Source: Chrysogorgia sp. JL179-B06
Lineage: Eukaryota; Cnidaria; Anthozoa; Scleralcyonacea; Chrysogorgiidae
Reading direction: 5' to 3'
Assembly: GCA_035772405.1 (NCBI GenBank)
Contig: JAYKKM010000142.1
Coordinates: forward strand, 2,384,501-2,448,500
Length of the DNA: 64,000 nucleotides
Shown here one piece after another: positions 52,369 through 62,298 of the stretch. A model generated the notes under the pieces. The model was not told the origin of the DNA. It saw nothing but the letters and a program-made list of their open reading frames with translations, and did no database searches. Made by a program: the position numbers and the translations under genes. The stretch's first letter is position 1. Every line of letters starts with the position of its first letter.

Positions 52369-55300
52369 TTGTTTTTGTCCCTCTTGTGGCCAGTTTTTGA
52401 AGTTAACGAAGAGACCCGAAATTTGTTAAAAGAAGCTTGTGACGAAGCAAATAAAGAAATTAAGGACAATGGCATGCTAAAACAGCCAGAAATCTCACAG
52501 CCACGAATCCAAATACCATCATCAACATCGATACCATCACCGGCTAATTATTTCATACTGCCGTATTTGCTGTTTGATCCAATTAACCAGTTTCCAGTCA
52601 TTTTTAGCAATGCCGAGTTTCAACTTCTTTGTCCACTCTGCAGTAGGACGAGTCTAACACAAAAGGTCATCGATACAGACAATTGGAAAAATGGAAAAAG
52701 TCAACGCCTTCAACCACGTTTAATACATGACATCGCAAGTCCTATTCTCCTTGTTAGCCAATTGTATCGCTGTGGAAATGGTCATAGGGAAATCGCTGCG
52801 TGTGACCCAGATCTAATAAAACAGCTTCCAGATGCTTTCATCGATTTTGTAACTAGTCACAGATCTGGAGTGACAAAGTGTTTGCTTCAGTTATGCGAAC
52901 AACTTTTGGACAAGGGCCTGAGCCTGGCAACTATTGAAGATCTAAACAAACGGCGCTATGAAACATTTTACGAAAATAAAAGAAAACGGATATTGGCTGA
53001 TTTACGTATTGCTCGTACACTGGGATATTCATGTTCCGCGACAACTGTCCAAGACTTTGAAGAACTTAACTGGTCATTTGCAGGAACAAAACTTATTTCT
53101 AGCGCCATTATATCAAATTTTCAAAGAGAAGAAGAAAATTATCGTAAGCTATTTTCATCTCTTTCTGCTGAATGGATTAGTTGCGACCACACTTACAGAT
53201 CAGTGACTAATATTGGTTACCACAGATCGTCTGATGGAAAATGGATTAAACGATACAAAGGATTTTTTATCATAGGCAACGAAAAAGGGCAACCTGTTCA
53301 GTGGAGATTTACCAAAACAGAACGGTTCGACGAAGTCAGTGATACATTTTCCCAACTCGCTGAGCGATTTAAACAACAACAAATTCAATTAAAGGGTATT
53401 TTTACTGACACATATTGTAAATGGGCTGCAAAGTTTGAGGACGTTTTCCCAGGCGTACCAGTTAAATTGGATATTTTCCATGCGGTACAACGCTTTACTA
53501 GCTCTATCCCAAAAAAGAAACAGTATCATGCCCAATTGGCTCGTGATTATTCTCTTGTTTTTCGAGATCCAATTGATTTGGGAGAAGTAAGAATCAGAAA
53601 CACGCCAGAGATAAAGGTGATATTGGAAAATATTGAAAAATTCGAGAAGAAATGGAAAAACGTTACCTACAACGATGGAGAGAATGTCTTAAATGAAGTT
53701 GCTTTAAAAGAAATTAAAAACATAAAAATACATGTCCGAAAAGGCTGTTTATCTGGAATTCCACCAGGATGCGGAACGAACCGAAACGAACGGTTGAACA
53801 GACATTTGAACGAATTTCTGTCAACTAATAAAATTGGCCATTTATTAGCATATGCCAGATGTTTTAGGCTATTTGCTAATCTCAGAAGCATGAAACCAGA
53901 GGTTTCAAAGATGATAAATCAACGACTATCCGTGGGTACGACCGTTATTGGCGATGGTGGAGATGCGAGGCTGGAATCTTTTGGAGTAAATGATTCGGAT
54001 ATCACAGAAGAAAACGAACATGAACAGTGGAATATTAACAATGTGAGTGATCAAATGGTAATGAAAATGGCGCGCGATGTTCAGTCGTTATTAATCGAAG
54101 AAAACGAGCGCAAGAAGTCAGCAGAGAATGACCACATGTATTTTTCGAGTGCTATACTTGACGATAACTCAGACAGTTTATCTGTTCTACATAACGCCAT
54201 TTGTTTATGGAGGACTTATTTACAATTAAAGAACAAGTTTGGTAAGAAGGTGGTTGATTATAGACAAATGGGAATTAACGTAAACAAAGTATATGTTGAT
54301 TCTTATTATAAAGACAACGTTGCAGGAACGGATACAGCTACTACGAACACCGGTGTAGCACTTGTGCAAAGGACGGCACATGCATGGGGATATCAAGTGG
54401 TTGATGTTGCAGGTGATGGAAATTGTTTTTTTACGTCAGTAGCTTTTCAAGTACATCAGCTATTGGCAGACACAAGTGAAGATGTCCCTCAACTTACACG
54501 GCGCCATTTGGAAATTATTGGCTTAACAAGTGAACAATCTATTCCTTATATAGCTAATATGTTACGCAGACTCATAGTGGATGAATGGACTGGACATCAC
54601 CTTAATGAATACCAACAATTTTTTATCGATGGTGATATCGAAGTAGAAGCACAGCTATTTTTAAGGAATGGTCATTTTTCAAGTGGTTTAGGAGATGCAT
54701 TACCCTTAGCTATGGCTAACATACTACAAATTCCCATTTTTATTCTAGTTCCCCATCACCTGATTCCATTCCTTACAGTATTCCCCCGTTATAATGTGGA
54801 GAGCATACCACCAATTTTGTTGGCGTATAATAGTGACGGGACCGGGCATTACGATGCACTAATCGAGCACAATGTCGTAGAAAATTCCGCGCATAATATC
54901 CACGAAACACAAGTGCGCCCTGACACCAATGATCCACAACCAATAGTAAATATCGACGCAAAAGCTAAAGACAGTTTCTGCCGATGTGGAATCAATACCA
55001 AAAAACGAAAAATTTCAAATAACGAAACTCCCCAGAGAACATACAAGAGCCGCTGTAAATGCGTTTCGCAATATTCGAAGTGTTCCTTTGACTGCAAATG
55101 TGCCGGCGCTTGTGGAAAAAAAGAATGTAAGAAGAATGTAGAAAAACCTGCGAGTACATCAACAACGAGTAGTCGGATTTCAGGGAAAAGAGCGAAACAC
55201 AACATCGATACCACACCCAACAAATATATGAAAATGTCGCCTTCAAAACATGAAGACCTAAATGTTTTGGAATATTTTATTGTTGTGGCAATTTTCAACT

Positions 55301-55509
55301 TCTTCATCTCCAAGGGCTCAAATTACAACATTGAACAAATTACAAAGACATATAACAATATAGTTAAAATAATTCAGGAAGACGAAAGCTTGATGCGGTT
55401 GCCCGTAGCAATACATTCTACAAAACGAATCGCAAGCACTATACGTAAGATACAACAAAAAAAGACGAGATGTAAGACTCCATATTCAAATCAGATGAAA
55501 AGACATTGA
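52369..55509 (+). CDS. DDE-like transposase fused to OTU peptidase and CXC domain
   Basis: A 1,046-residue open frame; the first codon shown is a TTG and the real 5' end is probably an upstream exon, with an acceptor-like tggccag just inside. A Cys-rich N-part (LCPLCSRT … YRCGNGH) is followed by an RNase-H-like block with acidic residues in SCDHTYRSV (~273), IFTDTYCKWA (~347) with KLDIFHAVQRF, and GCGTNRNERLNRHL (~470). An OTU cysteine-peptidase core follows: AGDGNCFFTSV (~683, catalytic Asp/Cys) and GHYDAL (~825, His). Next comes a tesmin-type CXC segment (SRCKCVSQYSKC … CKCAGACGKKEC, ~895-920). Such OTU-bearing transposases occur in cnidarian genomes; exact superfamily not assigned. Confidence 0.65.
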   Translation: MFLSLLWPVFEVNEETRNLLKEACDEANKEIKDNGMLKQPEISQPRIQIPSSTSIPSPANYFILPYLLFDPINQFPVIFSNAEFQLLCPLCSRTSLTQKVIDTDNWKNGKSQRLQPRLIHDIASPILLVSQLYRCGNGHREIAACDPDLIKQLPDAFIDFVTSHRSGVTKCLLQLCEQLLDKGLSLATIEDLNKRRYETFYENKRKRILADLRIARTLGYSCSATTVQDFEELNWSFAGTKLISSAIISNFQREEENYRKLFSSLSAEWISCDHTYRSVTNIGYHRSSDGKWIKRYKGFFIIGNEKGQPVQWRFTKTERFDEVSDTFSQLAERFKQQQIQLKGIFTDTYCKWAAKFEDVFPGVPVKLDIFHAVQRFTSSIPKKKQYHAQLARDYSLVFRDPIDLGEVRIRNTPEIKVILENIEKFEKKWKNVTYNDGENVLNEVALKEIKNIKIHVRKGCLSGIPPGCGTNRNERLNRHLNEFLSTNKIGHLLAYARCFRLFANLRSMKPEVSKMINQRLSVGTTVIGDGGDARLESFGVNDSDITEENEHEQWNINNVSDQMVMKMARDVQSLLIEENERKKSAENDHMYFSSAILDDNSDSLSVLHNAICLWRTYLQLKNKFGKKVVDYRQMGINVNKVYVDSYYKDNVAGTDTATTNTGVALVQRTAHAWGYQVVDVAGDGNCFFTSVAFQVHQLLADTSEDVPQLTRRHLEIIGLTSEQSIPYIANMLRRLIVDEWTGHHLNEYQQFFIDGDIEVEAQLFLRNGHFSSGLGDALPLAMANILQIPIFILVPHHLIPFLTVFPRYNVESIPPILLAYNSDGTGHYDALIEHNVVENSAHNIHETQVRPDTNDPQPIVNIDAKAKDSFCRCGINTKKRKISNNETPQRTYKSRCKCVSQYSKCSFDCKCAGACGKKECKKNVEKPASTSTTSSRISGKRAKHNIDTTPNKYMKMSPSKHEDLNVLEYFIVVAIFNFFISKGSNYNIEQITKTYNNIVKIIQEDESLMRLPVAIHSTKRIASTIRKIQQKKTRCKTPYSNQMKRH

Positions 55510-55624
55510 CAAGACTTTTTTCTTTAAAATCTAATACTTTTATAGAAAATGTATTAATAAAAAAGGAAAAACATGATGATTTTTGAAACGATGCTTGGCT
55601 CATGATGTTTGTGAATACCATTTC

Positions 55625-56405
55625 ATGGTTATCGATGCTATTTGATAGTTGCAGATGTTAATTGATAGGTGCAGATTCCAGCTGATGGTTGTAGATGTTA
55701 GTTGATGCTTGTCGATGTTAGTTGATGGTTATTGATGTTAGTTGATGGTTGTTGATGTTAGTTGATGGTTGTTGACACTAGTTGATAGTTGTTGATGATA
55801 GTTGATGGCTGTAGACAGACGCTTGTTGATGGCTGTTCATGCTTGTTGATGCTAGTTGATAGTTGCAGATGTTAATTGATAGGTGAAGATTTCAGCTGAT
55901 GGTTGTAGATGTTAGTTGATGCTTGTCGATGTTAGTTGATGGTTGTTGATGTTAGTTGATGGTTGTTGATACTAGTTGATAGTTGTTGATGATAGTTGAT
56001 GGCTGTAGTTGCTAGTTGATAGTTGTTGATGCTAGTTGATGGTTGTAGATGCTAGTTGATGGTTGTTGATGTTAGTTGATGGTTGTTGATGCTAGTTGAT
56101 AGTTGTTGATGCTAGTTGATGCTAGTTGATGGTTGTTGATGCTAGTTGATAGTTGTTGATGGTAGTTGATAGTTGTAGATGCTAGTTGATGGTTGTTGAT
56201 GCTAGTTGATGGTTGTTGATGCTAGTTGATGGTTGTAGATGCTAGTTGATGGTTGTTGATGTTAGTTGATGGTTGTAGTTGCTAGTTGATAGTTGTTGAT
56301 GCTAGTTGATAGTTGTTGATAGTTGTTGATGCTAGTTGATAGTTGTTGATGCTAGTTGATAGTTGTTACTACTTGATGGTTGTAGATGCTAGTTGATAGT
56401 TGCTG
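55625..56405. repeat. Minisatellite, GTTGATGGTTGTTGATGCTA-type
   Basis: About 780 bp built from a ~20-bp motif (gttgatggttgttgatgcta and variants with agttgt, gatgtt, gtagat), with irregular higher-order arrangement. No coding sense on either strand. Confidence 0.9.
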
Positions 56406-56499
56406 ATACTAAAAATAAACCTAAATAGTGCGTGGTTCTACTGTGGTGTAACGTTGATGTAGTGCATAGATACAGTGGGCTCATATATATTTGGTGACT

Positions 56500-56760
56500 G
56501 CGTGTCATGGAATAATAACCAAAAAAAGGCAACGTGGAGGTATTTTTAAAGGGAAAAAAAGGCAACGTGGAGGACATAAAACAGTCAATAAATACGGCAA
56601 ACTTTTTATAAACGATTTTAAAAAAGAGCTTAAAAAAAAAGCTAATGTAGTAAACATTATTGCAAAACTAGGAACGAAAAAAATCAAAAGACATTTTCAA
56701 AAAGGAGGACTTGTATATCATAAACCCAGAAACCATGTTGAAAAGTTTTTAATGTATTAA
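56500..56760 (+). CDS. Basic protein with repeated KRQRGG motif
   Basis: An open frame of ~87 codons with no clear ATG (upstream codons are open to 56491), so the start or a 5' exon is missing. Residues KKRQRGGIFKG then KKRQRGG form a repeated motif made by an 18-24 bp DNA duplication, followed by a Lys-rich helical region (FKKELKKKANVVNIIAKLG). Strong positive charge and Gly-Gly motifs resemble processed virion core proteins of adenovirus-like viruses; inference only. Confidence 0.4.
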   Translation, partial: ACHGIITKKRQRGGIFKGKKRQRGGHKTVNKYGKLFINDFKKELKKKANVVNIIAKLGTKKIKRHFQKGGLVYHKPRNHVEKFLMY

Positions 56761-56786
56761 TTTTTTTTTTAAATAAAAACATACAT

Positions 56787-57380
56787 TCAGTGTATTATTT
56801 CGTTACATAAGAGGTTATTGTCCATTGAATATTTTTCTACATTATAAGCTCTTATTTCATTAAAATTTACACTGATGAAATTAGGGTAATCCACATTACA
56901 TTCGCATTCCCTTTTACATTTTTCACAAGTGTATTTTATAGTTTTATTATAAATTAAAAAATCATAATATAATGCTATAATACTCCTAAAGCACTCATAA
57001 CTAAAACAATGTTTTCTATCATAATCTAGTATCTTTAAATATTCTCCAATTCCTTTGTCGTTGATACGTGGGGATAGGTCATCATTCCATGCTTCACATA
57101 TTTTACGAAGAAATTCATAACATTCTTCTGGAATGTCGTGTTCCTCTTGATGTATAATATACATTTTGGGATTTTTTGAACATTCTACTTCCAGTATAAA
57201 TTTATACCGTAAATATGTTTCATAATCAGCTATAGATATTAGTAGATGATATCTTGATTTTTCAATTTCCACACTTCCTACTAAATGCCAAAAAAAACCG
57301 GATTCCACATAACTATATTGTGTTAAATCATGATAAATCTTATATCCCTCTTGATTTTGTACTCGCTGAAACATAGCCAT
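56787..57380 (-). CDS. Unknown protein of the AT-rich cluster
   Basis: 197 residues from the ATG at 57380. Acidic and aromatic, with a Cys-rich pair near the C-terminus (CEKCKRECECN). Nothing recognised. First of several minus-strand genes in this AT-rich block. Confidence 0.5.
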   Translation of the reverse strand: MAMFQRVQNQEGYKIYHDLTQYSYVESGFFWHLVGSVEIEKSRYHLLISIADYETYLRYKFILEVECSKNPKMYIIHQEEHDIPEECYEFLRKICEAWNDDLSPRINDKGIGEYLKILDYDRKHCFSYECFRSIIALYYDFLIYNKTIKYTCEKCKRECECNVDYPNFISVNFNEIRAYNVEKYSMDNNLLCNEIIH

Positions 57381-57426
57381 GACACGTACCCCTCTTTGAT
57401 AAAACGATCTTTATATATACCCCTAT

Positions 57427-58108
57427 CTACGTATATCCATCAGAATAAACAATAGAAATATCGTATTCATTATAGGGTTTATCCGCCTCGCCAATTTTAA
57501 TACCATATTTATAAAAAAAATGATCATCTATAAATTGAATGTTTTGAATCAAAATAAAATCTTCGTTAGCAGGTAAATTATAAGCTAAATCTACAAAACG
57601 TTTATCATCGTTAAAGAAATTTTTCTCAGGATCAATAAACAATTGATTAGTGGCAAAATAATATTTACTGGCTTGGCCAATATTTGATCCCAAATCACCC
57701 TCTTCGAATATCTCTTTTTTAACTTGAACAATACTCCATCCTATTGCATCGTTATATTTTTCTCCAATATTATTTTTAAGTTTTACATCAATACTATGAA
57801 TTATTTTTCGTTTATACCAATTTTTTTTTCTTGCTTCTAATTCTCCCGTACGATAATTCTGTTTATCTGTTTGAAATTTTCTATTGTCACTAAATGTCAA
57901 TGAAAAATCAGTAAATGGACCTGAAGCTCGAATATTTGTTTTAATTTTAAAACCGTCAAGAAAACTCGTGGGTATTACACCACGTTGCCAAGGAACTTCT
58001 TGAAACTCATATAAATTTGCTGCTGATTTTAAAGCAACTGTCGCGCTTTTTCTTGGATTCGTAAGCCAAAAACGTTCACTGTGATGGATGATTTTTTCTG
58101 ACTCATTT
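57427..58108 (-). pseudogene. Unknown protein of the AT-rich cluster, frameshifted near the start
   Basis: The clear frame runs 57900-57427 (…RKIIHSIDVKLKNNIGEKYN…), but the same frame stays open upstream to ~58095 (…FWLTNPRKSATVAL…, LTFSDNRKF), with protein-like composition. An ATG at 58108 is in a different frame, separated by a poly-A run (~58095-58100) whose length seems to shift the frame. About 220 residues in all. Function unknown. Confidence 0.5.
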
Positions 58109-58145
58109 TAATTCCAATACGAGAAAAAAATTAAGAACGTTTTAT

Positions 58146-58439
58146 TTATACTATACGTACAATGATATCATTTTTTATATATTTAAATGTACAAAGAGTT
58201 GCTAAGATCATCTTAATTTTTTTAAAACTTCTCTCTCCTTCTATTTTAACAAAAATAGTATTTTTGATAACATGTACATCTTTAACAAAATAATACCGTT
58301 CTAATGTACGTTTTATTTTTAAAATATAAACAGTTGTCAAATGTACTTTTGATAATTTTTTAAACAATCTTTGTGTTTCTAAAAATAAAAGGAAAATACA
58401 TTCAATATTTTTTTGATTTTTTTTAAAATCAAAAGACAC
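58146..58439 (-). CDS. Short Lys-rich ORF, doubtful
   Basis: 97 codons without an ATG near the 5' end (opens with GTG). Lys/Phe-rich, compatible with AT-rich base composition alone. Included because it fills the gap between its neighbours in the same orientation. Confidence 0.25.
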   Translation of the reverse strand: MSFDFKKNQKNIECIFLLFLETQRLFKKLSKVHLTTVYILKIKRTLERYYFVKDVHVIKNTIFVKIEGERSFKKIKMILATLCTFKYIKNDIIVRIV

Positions 58440-58485
58440 AAGTGTATTTTTTTATTTAGGAAAAATGTTCAGGAGAGAATAAATT

Positions 58486-59316
58486 TTAAAAATTAAATTT
58501 CTTATCATACATAGCTAGTACCGATCGTTCATTATCCCCATCTTCTAATTTACGAAACAAACATGCAGCAAATAAAAGACATTCAAACAAACTACAATGA
58601 TACAATAAACATGTGGGTTCACTAGTATGATACCAACAATTTCTTGGTTTAAGATTATAAAACGAAAGTAAATAATCGTACTTCTCAATTCCAAAATATT
58701 CAAGATTAACACAATGTAAAATAGTTTTTTCTTGAAGTGTTTTAACTAACGACGATTCTTTATCACCACCTTTATACCCGATAATAGCATTCGGGGGAAA
58801 AACATTACGAAATAAATAACTTAATCTATTTATAAGTTCACTTTGACTAAAATAATCTCTTGATTTTTTTTCAGATAAATAGTCTAAACCATGACATCGA
58901 TATTGATAGTAGACAGTAGACCGTTCCCTTCGAGTTAGTTCTTTGTAGGGTTTTAACTTCCCATCATAACAATGATAAATAAAATACTTGTTCGTTTGAA
59001 GTTCGAGAAGAGTTACTTCACGATAACTGGGTCTCTCTCCCTTAAACTGGTAACATTCACAATCCATTATATGTGTGATACGCGATAAAAATAATTTCTT
59101 TCGTTCTTGGGATATTTCTTCTTTACATTTGTTTAATGCACAATTATATTTACCCGCATACAACTCTTCGATAGTCGTCCCTTCAGATTCTTCCTGGGGG
59201 TTTGTCTCTAACGGGATGTAGTCATCTACTTCTTTAATTTCGCTGTTCACGGTGACTAATATTTTTGCCATCTCTCTCTCTCCTACACTCAGACTGATAT
59301 TAATTATTTTCGACAT
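58486..59316 (-). CDS. Unknown protein with Cys/His-rich C-terminus
   Basis: 276 residues from the ATG at 59316. N-terminus short and basic; the C-terminal half has the ordered motifs IIGYKGGDKESSLVKTL, LHCVNLEYFGIEKYDYL, KPRNCWYHTSEPTCLLYHC and FECLLFAACLF. Motif strings of this style (K-G-G, V-N-L-E, Cys/His cluster, final E-C-x-x-F-A) look like a nuclease-like fold seen in some invertebrate mobile-element ORFs, but I cannot name the family. Divergent from the gene at 59772 with a promoter-like spacer. Confidence 0.5.
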   Translation of the reverse strand: MSKIINISLSVGEREMAKILVTVNSEIKEVDDYIPLETNPQEESEGTTIEELYAGKYNCALNKCKEEISQERKKLFLSRITHIMDCECYQFKGERPSYREVTLLELQTNKYFIYHCYDGKLKPYKELTRRERSTVYYQYRCHGLDYLSEKKSRDYFSQSELINRLSYLFRNVFPPNAIIGYKGGDKESSLVKTLQEKTILHCVNLEYFGIEKYDYLLSFYNLKPRNCWYHTSEPTCLLYHCSLFECLLFAACLFRKLEDGDNERSVLAMYDKKFNF

Positions 59317-59771
59317 CGGGTTTTATAATAGCATCCTGCGTTACTATGCGTTACTGGGGATAGATTAGTTTGACCAATCAGAGTTCGTTGATTAAAGCTT
59401 TCATGTCATACAGATGATTTGTGATACTCATGTACAATGAATGGTGTTGTGGGAATTAGAGACGCGACGCCCTACTTAGCGAATTTCTTCTAAAAAAATA
59501 CTCGCGGATTAGTTGCCGCAATGCTATGTTGTGGGATTAACGACACGAATCCCTAATTTTGTTCTAAAACACACACACGTCACATCAGTTGATATATTAT
59601 ATAGTCGTGGGATTAGTTTATACATTGTAGTTACAATAATACTTTTTTCAAATTTTGATCAAAATCGTGTTAAATTCTACATGTAGAAATATATATTATA
59701 AGAATGGGAAAATAGTATATATATACAAGTCGATTTCTTTAACAAACGCGTTCCATCATTCGTTTTTGAGA
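59317..59771. promoter_or_regulatory. Divergent spacer with threefold GTGGGATTA motif
   Basis: Three copies of a motif (gttgtgggaattagagacg near 59448, gttgtgggattaacgacacg near 59525, cgtgggattag near 59605) at ~77-bp spacing, in the same orientation, between divergent genes. Likely a regulatory or replication element of the AT-rich cluster. Confidence 0.4.
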
Positions 59772-60943
59772 ATGTCGTTAAACATTGGTGATAAAAGAAG
59801 ATATGCAGAAGCTAATGACCACGGTCCCAATATTAAGACGATATTGAAAATTGTTTATTATATACAACATTTTCGTAACCGATACATTGGATTATTATTT
59901 GCCGTCTGTGACTTATGTGACTATTACTATGGGGGAATTATCGAATGTATGGAAATTGAATCGAGACAAATTGGTCAGGGATATAAAGACTACGCCTATA
60001 TTGAAAAAATGAAAACTGAAATGCATCAAGATGAATGCAGGGATTGGCGAATCTTAACAGATAAACAACACTATATAATACCCGTTGTTCATACACAACG
60101 AAAATATTATATTTATGGTGAAAAACTCTGTGGGCGTTATCAGAAATTACTATTAATACCCTCTCAAACATTAGTGAAATCTATTTTTCATTTGAATGAT
60201 AATCATTCTGATAATTTTTTTATTGAAATTCAAACAAGTTGCCCAAGAAATGATGTTTACCACTTTATTTCTATTACTATTAATGATGAGCAAACTACAA
60301 TTCCTAAAGCGATAGGGTATGGAGGATCTTATCTTTGTAATACATTAGATAGACTTAATCGTTGTTTTAGTCATGAATTTACATATTGCTGTATTTATTT
60401 ATATTTTATAGATCCGTTTTATTTGAAGGCTACTTTTTTTTATTATCAACATAGGTTAGATACTTTTGAGAAAATAGTGTATCAACTTGCATGTTGTTTT
60501 ATTTTCTTTTGCGAAAATCATAACCCTATATCAAAACTTAAAACTAGTAACGATAGGGTTTATACTTTTAATCTCGATAAGATTGTTAAGCTAATGATAA
60601 CGAAACCCCCACCCTGTACCTGTTGTTATAAAAATTGTTAGAATTACTGTTATTGGTTTAAATTATTTTATAAGACAAGTAAACCTTATAAGTTTAAAAT
60701 CAGTTTATTTTCAGATATAGTTAAAAATAATAGTATTATACAAAATAATAGACCCATTAGTTTACAATATTACCCCCCGCATTTGGATATAATATATAAT
60801 TATTCTATAAGGGTAAGGATTACATCTAATAATACTACATCATCTACTTTTATTATTAAGAGTATTATAGAATCATATAATATTAACTTTGAAGATCCTG
60901 ACATTATAATACAGAGTATTGAAAAATTGTATTTAGACTAATT
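59772..60943 (+). pseudogene. Unknown protein of the AT-rich cluster, in-frame TAG
   Basis: Start chosen at the ATG at 59772 (MSLNIGDKRRYAEAND). The frame meets TAG at 60639-60641 after CTCCYKNC, then stays open in the same frame for another ~100 codons to TAA at 60941-60943. About 390 residues in total. Aromatic- and Cys-rich with hydrophobic segments (CCIYLYFIDPFYLKATFFYY). Pseudogene or stop readthrough; unrecognised. Confidence 0.4.
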
Positions 60944-60951
60944 TAAAAAAT

Positions 60952-61329
60952 TCAAAGAATATATTCCACAACCAAAACCACGTGTGTTTTTTTATCATGG
61001 GGGTATAAAATGAATTTAAGATGCGAATTTCTAAAATCTAAAATTGTTTGACGTACAAATAATTTTATATAATATTCCTCATTATCAATGTGTTTATATC
61101 TAAAAAAACACAGGATTAAAGCAAAAAATGCTATTATTTGTCCAATTTCATGGCGATCCATGCGATTATAGACATCCAAAAGTTCACGTGGAATTTTTAA
61201 ATGGGCAATGATATTTTTAAATAAATTCCCATGTTCGTCAAGACATTTCCACACACTTTGTTCCATATTTTTATTGATTTTTATTTCAAAACGTGCCAGT
61301 TCTTTTACCATAATATTCCACACCTCCAT
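60952..61329 (-). CDS. Unknown small protein of the AT-rich cluster
   Basis: 125 residues from the ATG at 61329. Amphipathic N-part, then a hydrophobic helix (IGQIIAFFALILCFF) at ~80-94. Convergent with the previous gene with only 8 bp between the stops. No family seen. Confidence 0.45.
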   Translation of the reverse strand: MEVWNIMVKELARFEIKINKNMEQSVWKCLDEHGNLFKNIIAHLKIPRELLDVYNRMDRHEIGQIIAFFALILCFFRYKHIDNEEYYIKLFVRQTILDFRNSHLKFILYPHDKKTHVVLVVEYIL

Positions 61330-61367
61330 GATATTTCACTACACTACTATTTTTATTTACAACACTC

Positions 61368-62167
61368 TCATTTTATACATTTGGGTTTCCTTTTTTTCAA
61401 ATCATTCTTTCTTTTTTGTATTTCCTTATTATTATCCATTACATAGCGTTTTTCCATCAAATCGCTCGTAAATTTCTTAGAACGCCATTGCAAATATTGT
61501 TTATTTATATATAGTTTCTCAATATAGAGACCATCTAACTCACGATATTTATCGCGTTGTGTACAAATAATATCTTGATTATAATTCGAATAGATTGTCA
61601 TTCGTTTTTCTTCATGATGTTCATCGCCTTTTTTTTCACGTTTCATATAAATTAAAGACCGTTTGAAGCATCTTTTCTTCAATGGTGGATCGTTCGAAAC
61701 TTCTCGATCGTCGTCATCTTCCTCTTCTTCTTCGTCCTCTTCTTCACACCGTGGAAATAATGGTTGGGGTGTTGTAGCCATAGGTGGTGGCGGAATAGGC
61801 GATAATGTTGGGAGAAGAGCGTTTGCTGCTTCATCCACAATTTGTATTAATTGGGGAACGGGTATCATTTCATCACACATTCGTATTAAATTCGAAGGTG
61901 AAGGAATAGGGATTTGTCCAAAGAAATCAATGGGCATTTCGTGTATGTAATTATCTAATTCACCTTCTTGCCCCGGTATTTCATATACCTTTGGCGGCGA
62001 AATTGTTTGCGGTGGGATAGGAGATAAATTATACCTTGCTTGCGGTGTTTGAAGAGGTCTATTATACTGTTCTTGCGATAATAGAGGTGGTGGGTGGTTT
62101 ACTTGCTGGGGTAGAGACGGTAGCTTTGCTTGCTGTGGCGACGTGTTATACTTCGCTTGCAGGAGTA
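61368..62167 (-). pseudogene. Acidic/Pro-rich protein of the cluster, cut by the LTR element
   Basis: An ATG at 61937 opens 189 residues, but the same frame is open upstream to 62167 with protein-like content: a degenerate Q-A-K-Y-N / E-Q-Y-N-R / Q-A-R-Y-N repeat, then PPPLLS and IPPQTISPPK. At 62168 the LTR element begins, so the original 5' part is gone. The rest has Pro-rich, then very acidic (EEEDEEEEEDDDD) and then Lys-rich segments. Function unknown. Confidence 0.5.
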
Positions 62168-62280
62168 TGTGACGATTAGTAATTTATGCATGTGCTAATT
62201 ATATGCATGCCAACGTGTATATAAGTTGGTCATTTATGTTTATTAAAGTTGTTACTTATTTGTCGTCAAAGCGCGTTACA
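62168..62280 (+). repeat. Short 5' LTR, ~113 bp
   Basis: Starts TGTGACGATT and ends GCGTTACA (TG…CA). Contains a TATA-like tatataag at ~62217 and a polyadenylation-like tattaaag at ~62240. The boundaries are set by the TG…CA ends and the PBS-like sequence that follows; the partner LTR was not available to confirm. Confidence 0.5.
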
Positions 62281-62298
62281 TGGTGTCAGGTGTTAAGA
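62281..62298 (+). promoter_or_regulatory. Primer-binding-site-like sequence
   Basis: tggtgtcaggtgttaag directly after the LTR end resembles tRNA-primer sites of animal gypsy-type elements. The tRNA is not assigned. Confidence 0.45.

Noticed and set aside
55625..56405. Repeat array that looks CRISPR-like at first glance
   Set aside because: Units are only ~20 bp with no unique spacers and no cas genes; it is a minisatellite in eukaryotic DNA.
61663..61950. Ser-rich plus-strand frame
   Set aside because: It is the reverse of the acidic (Glu/Asp) tract of the minus-strand gene.
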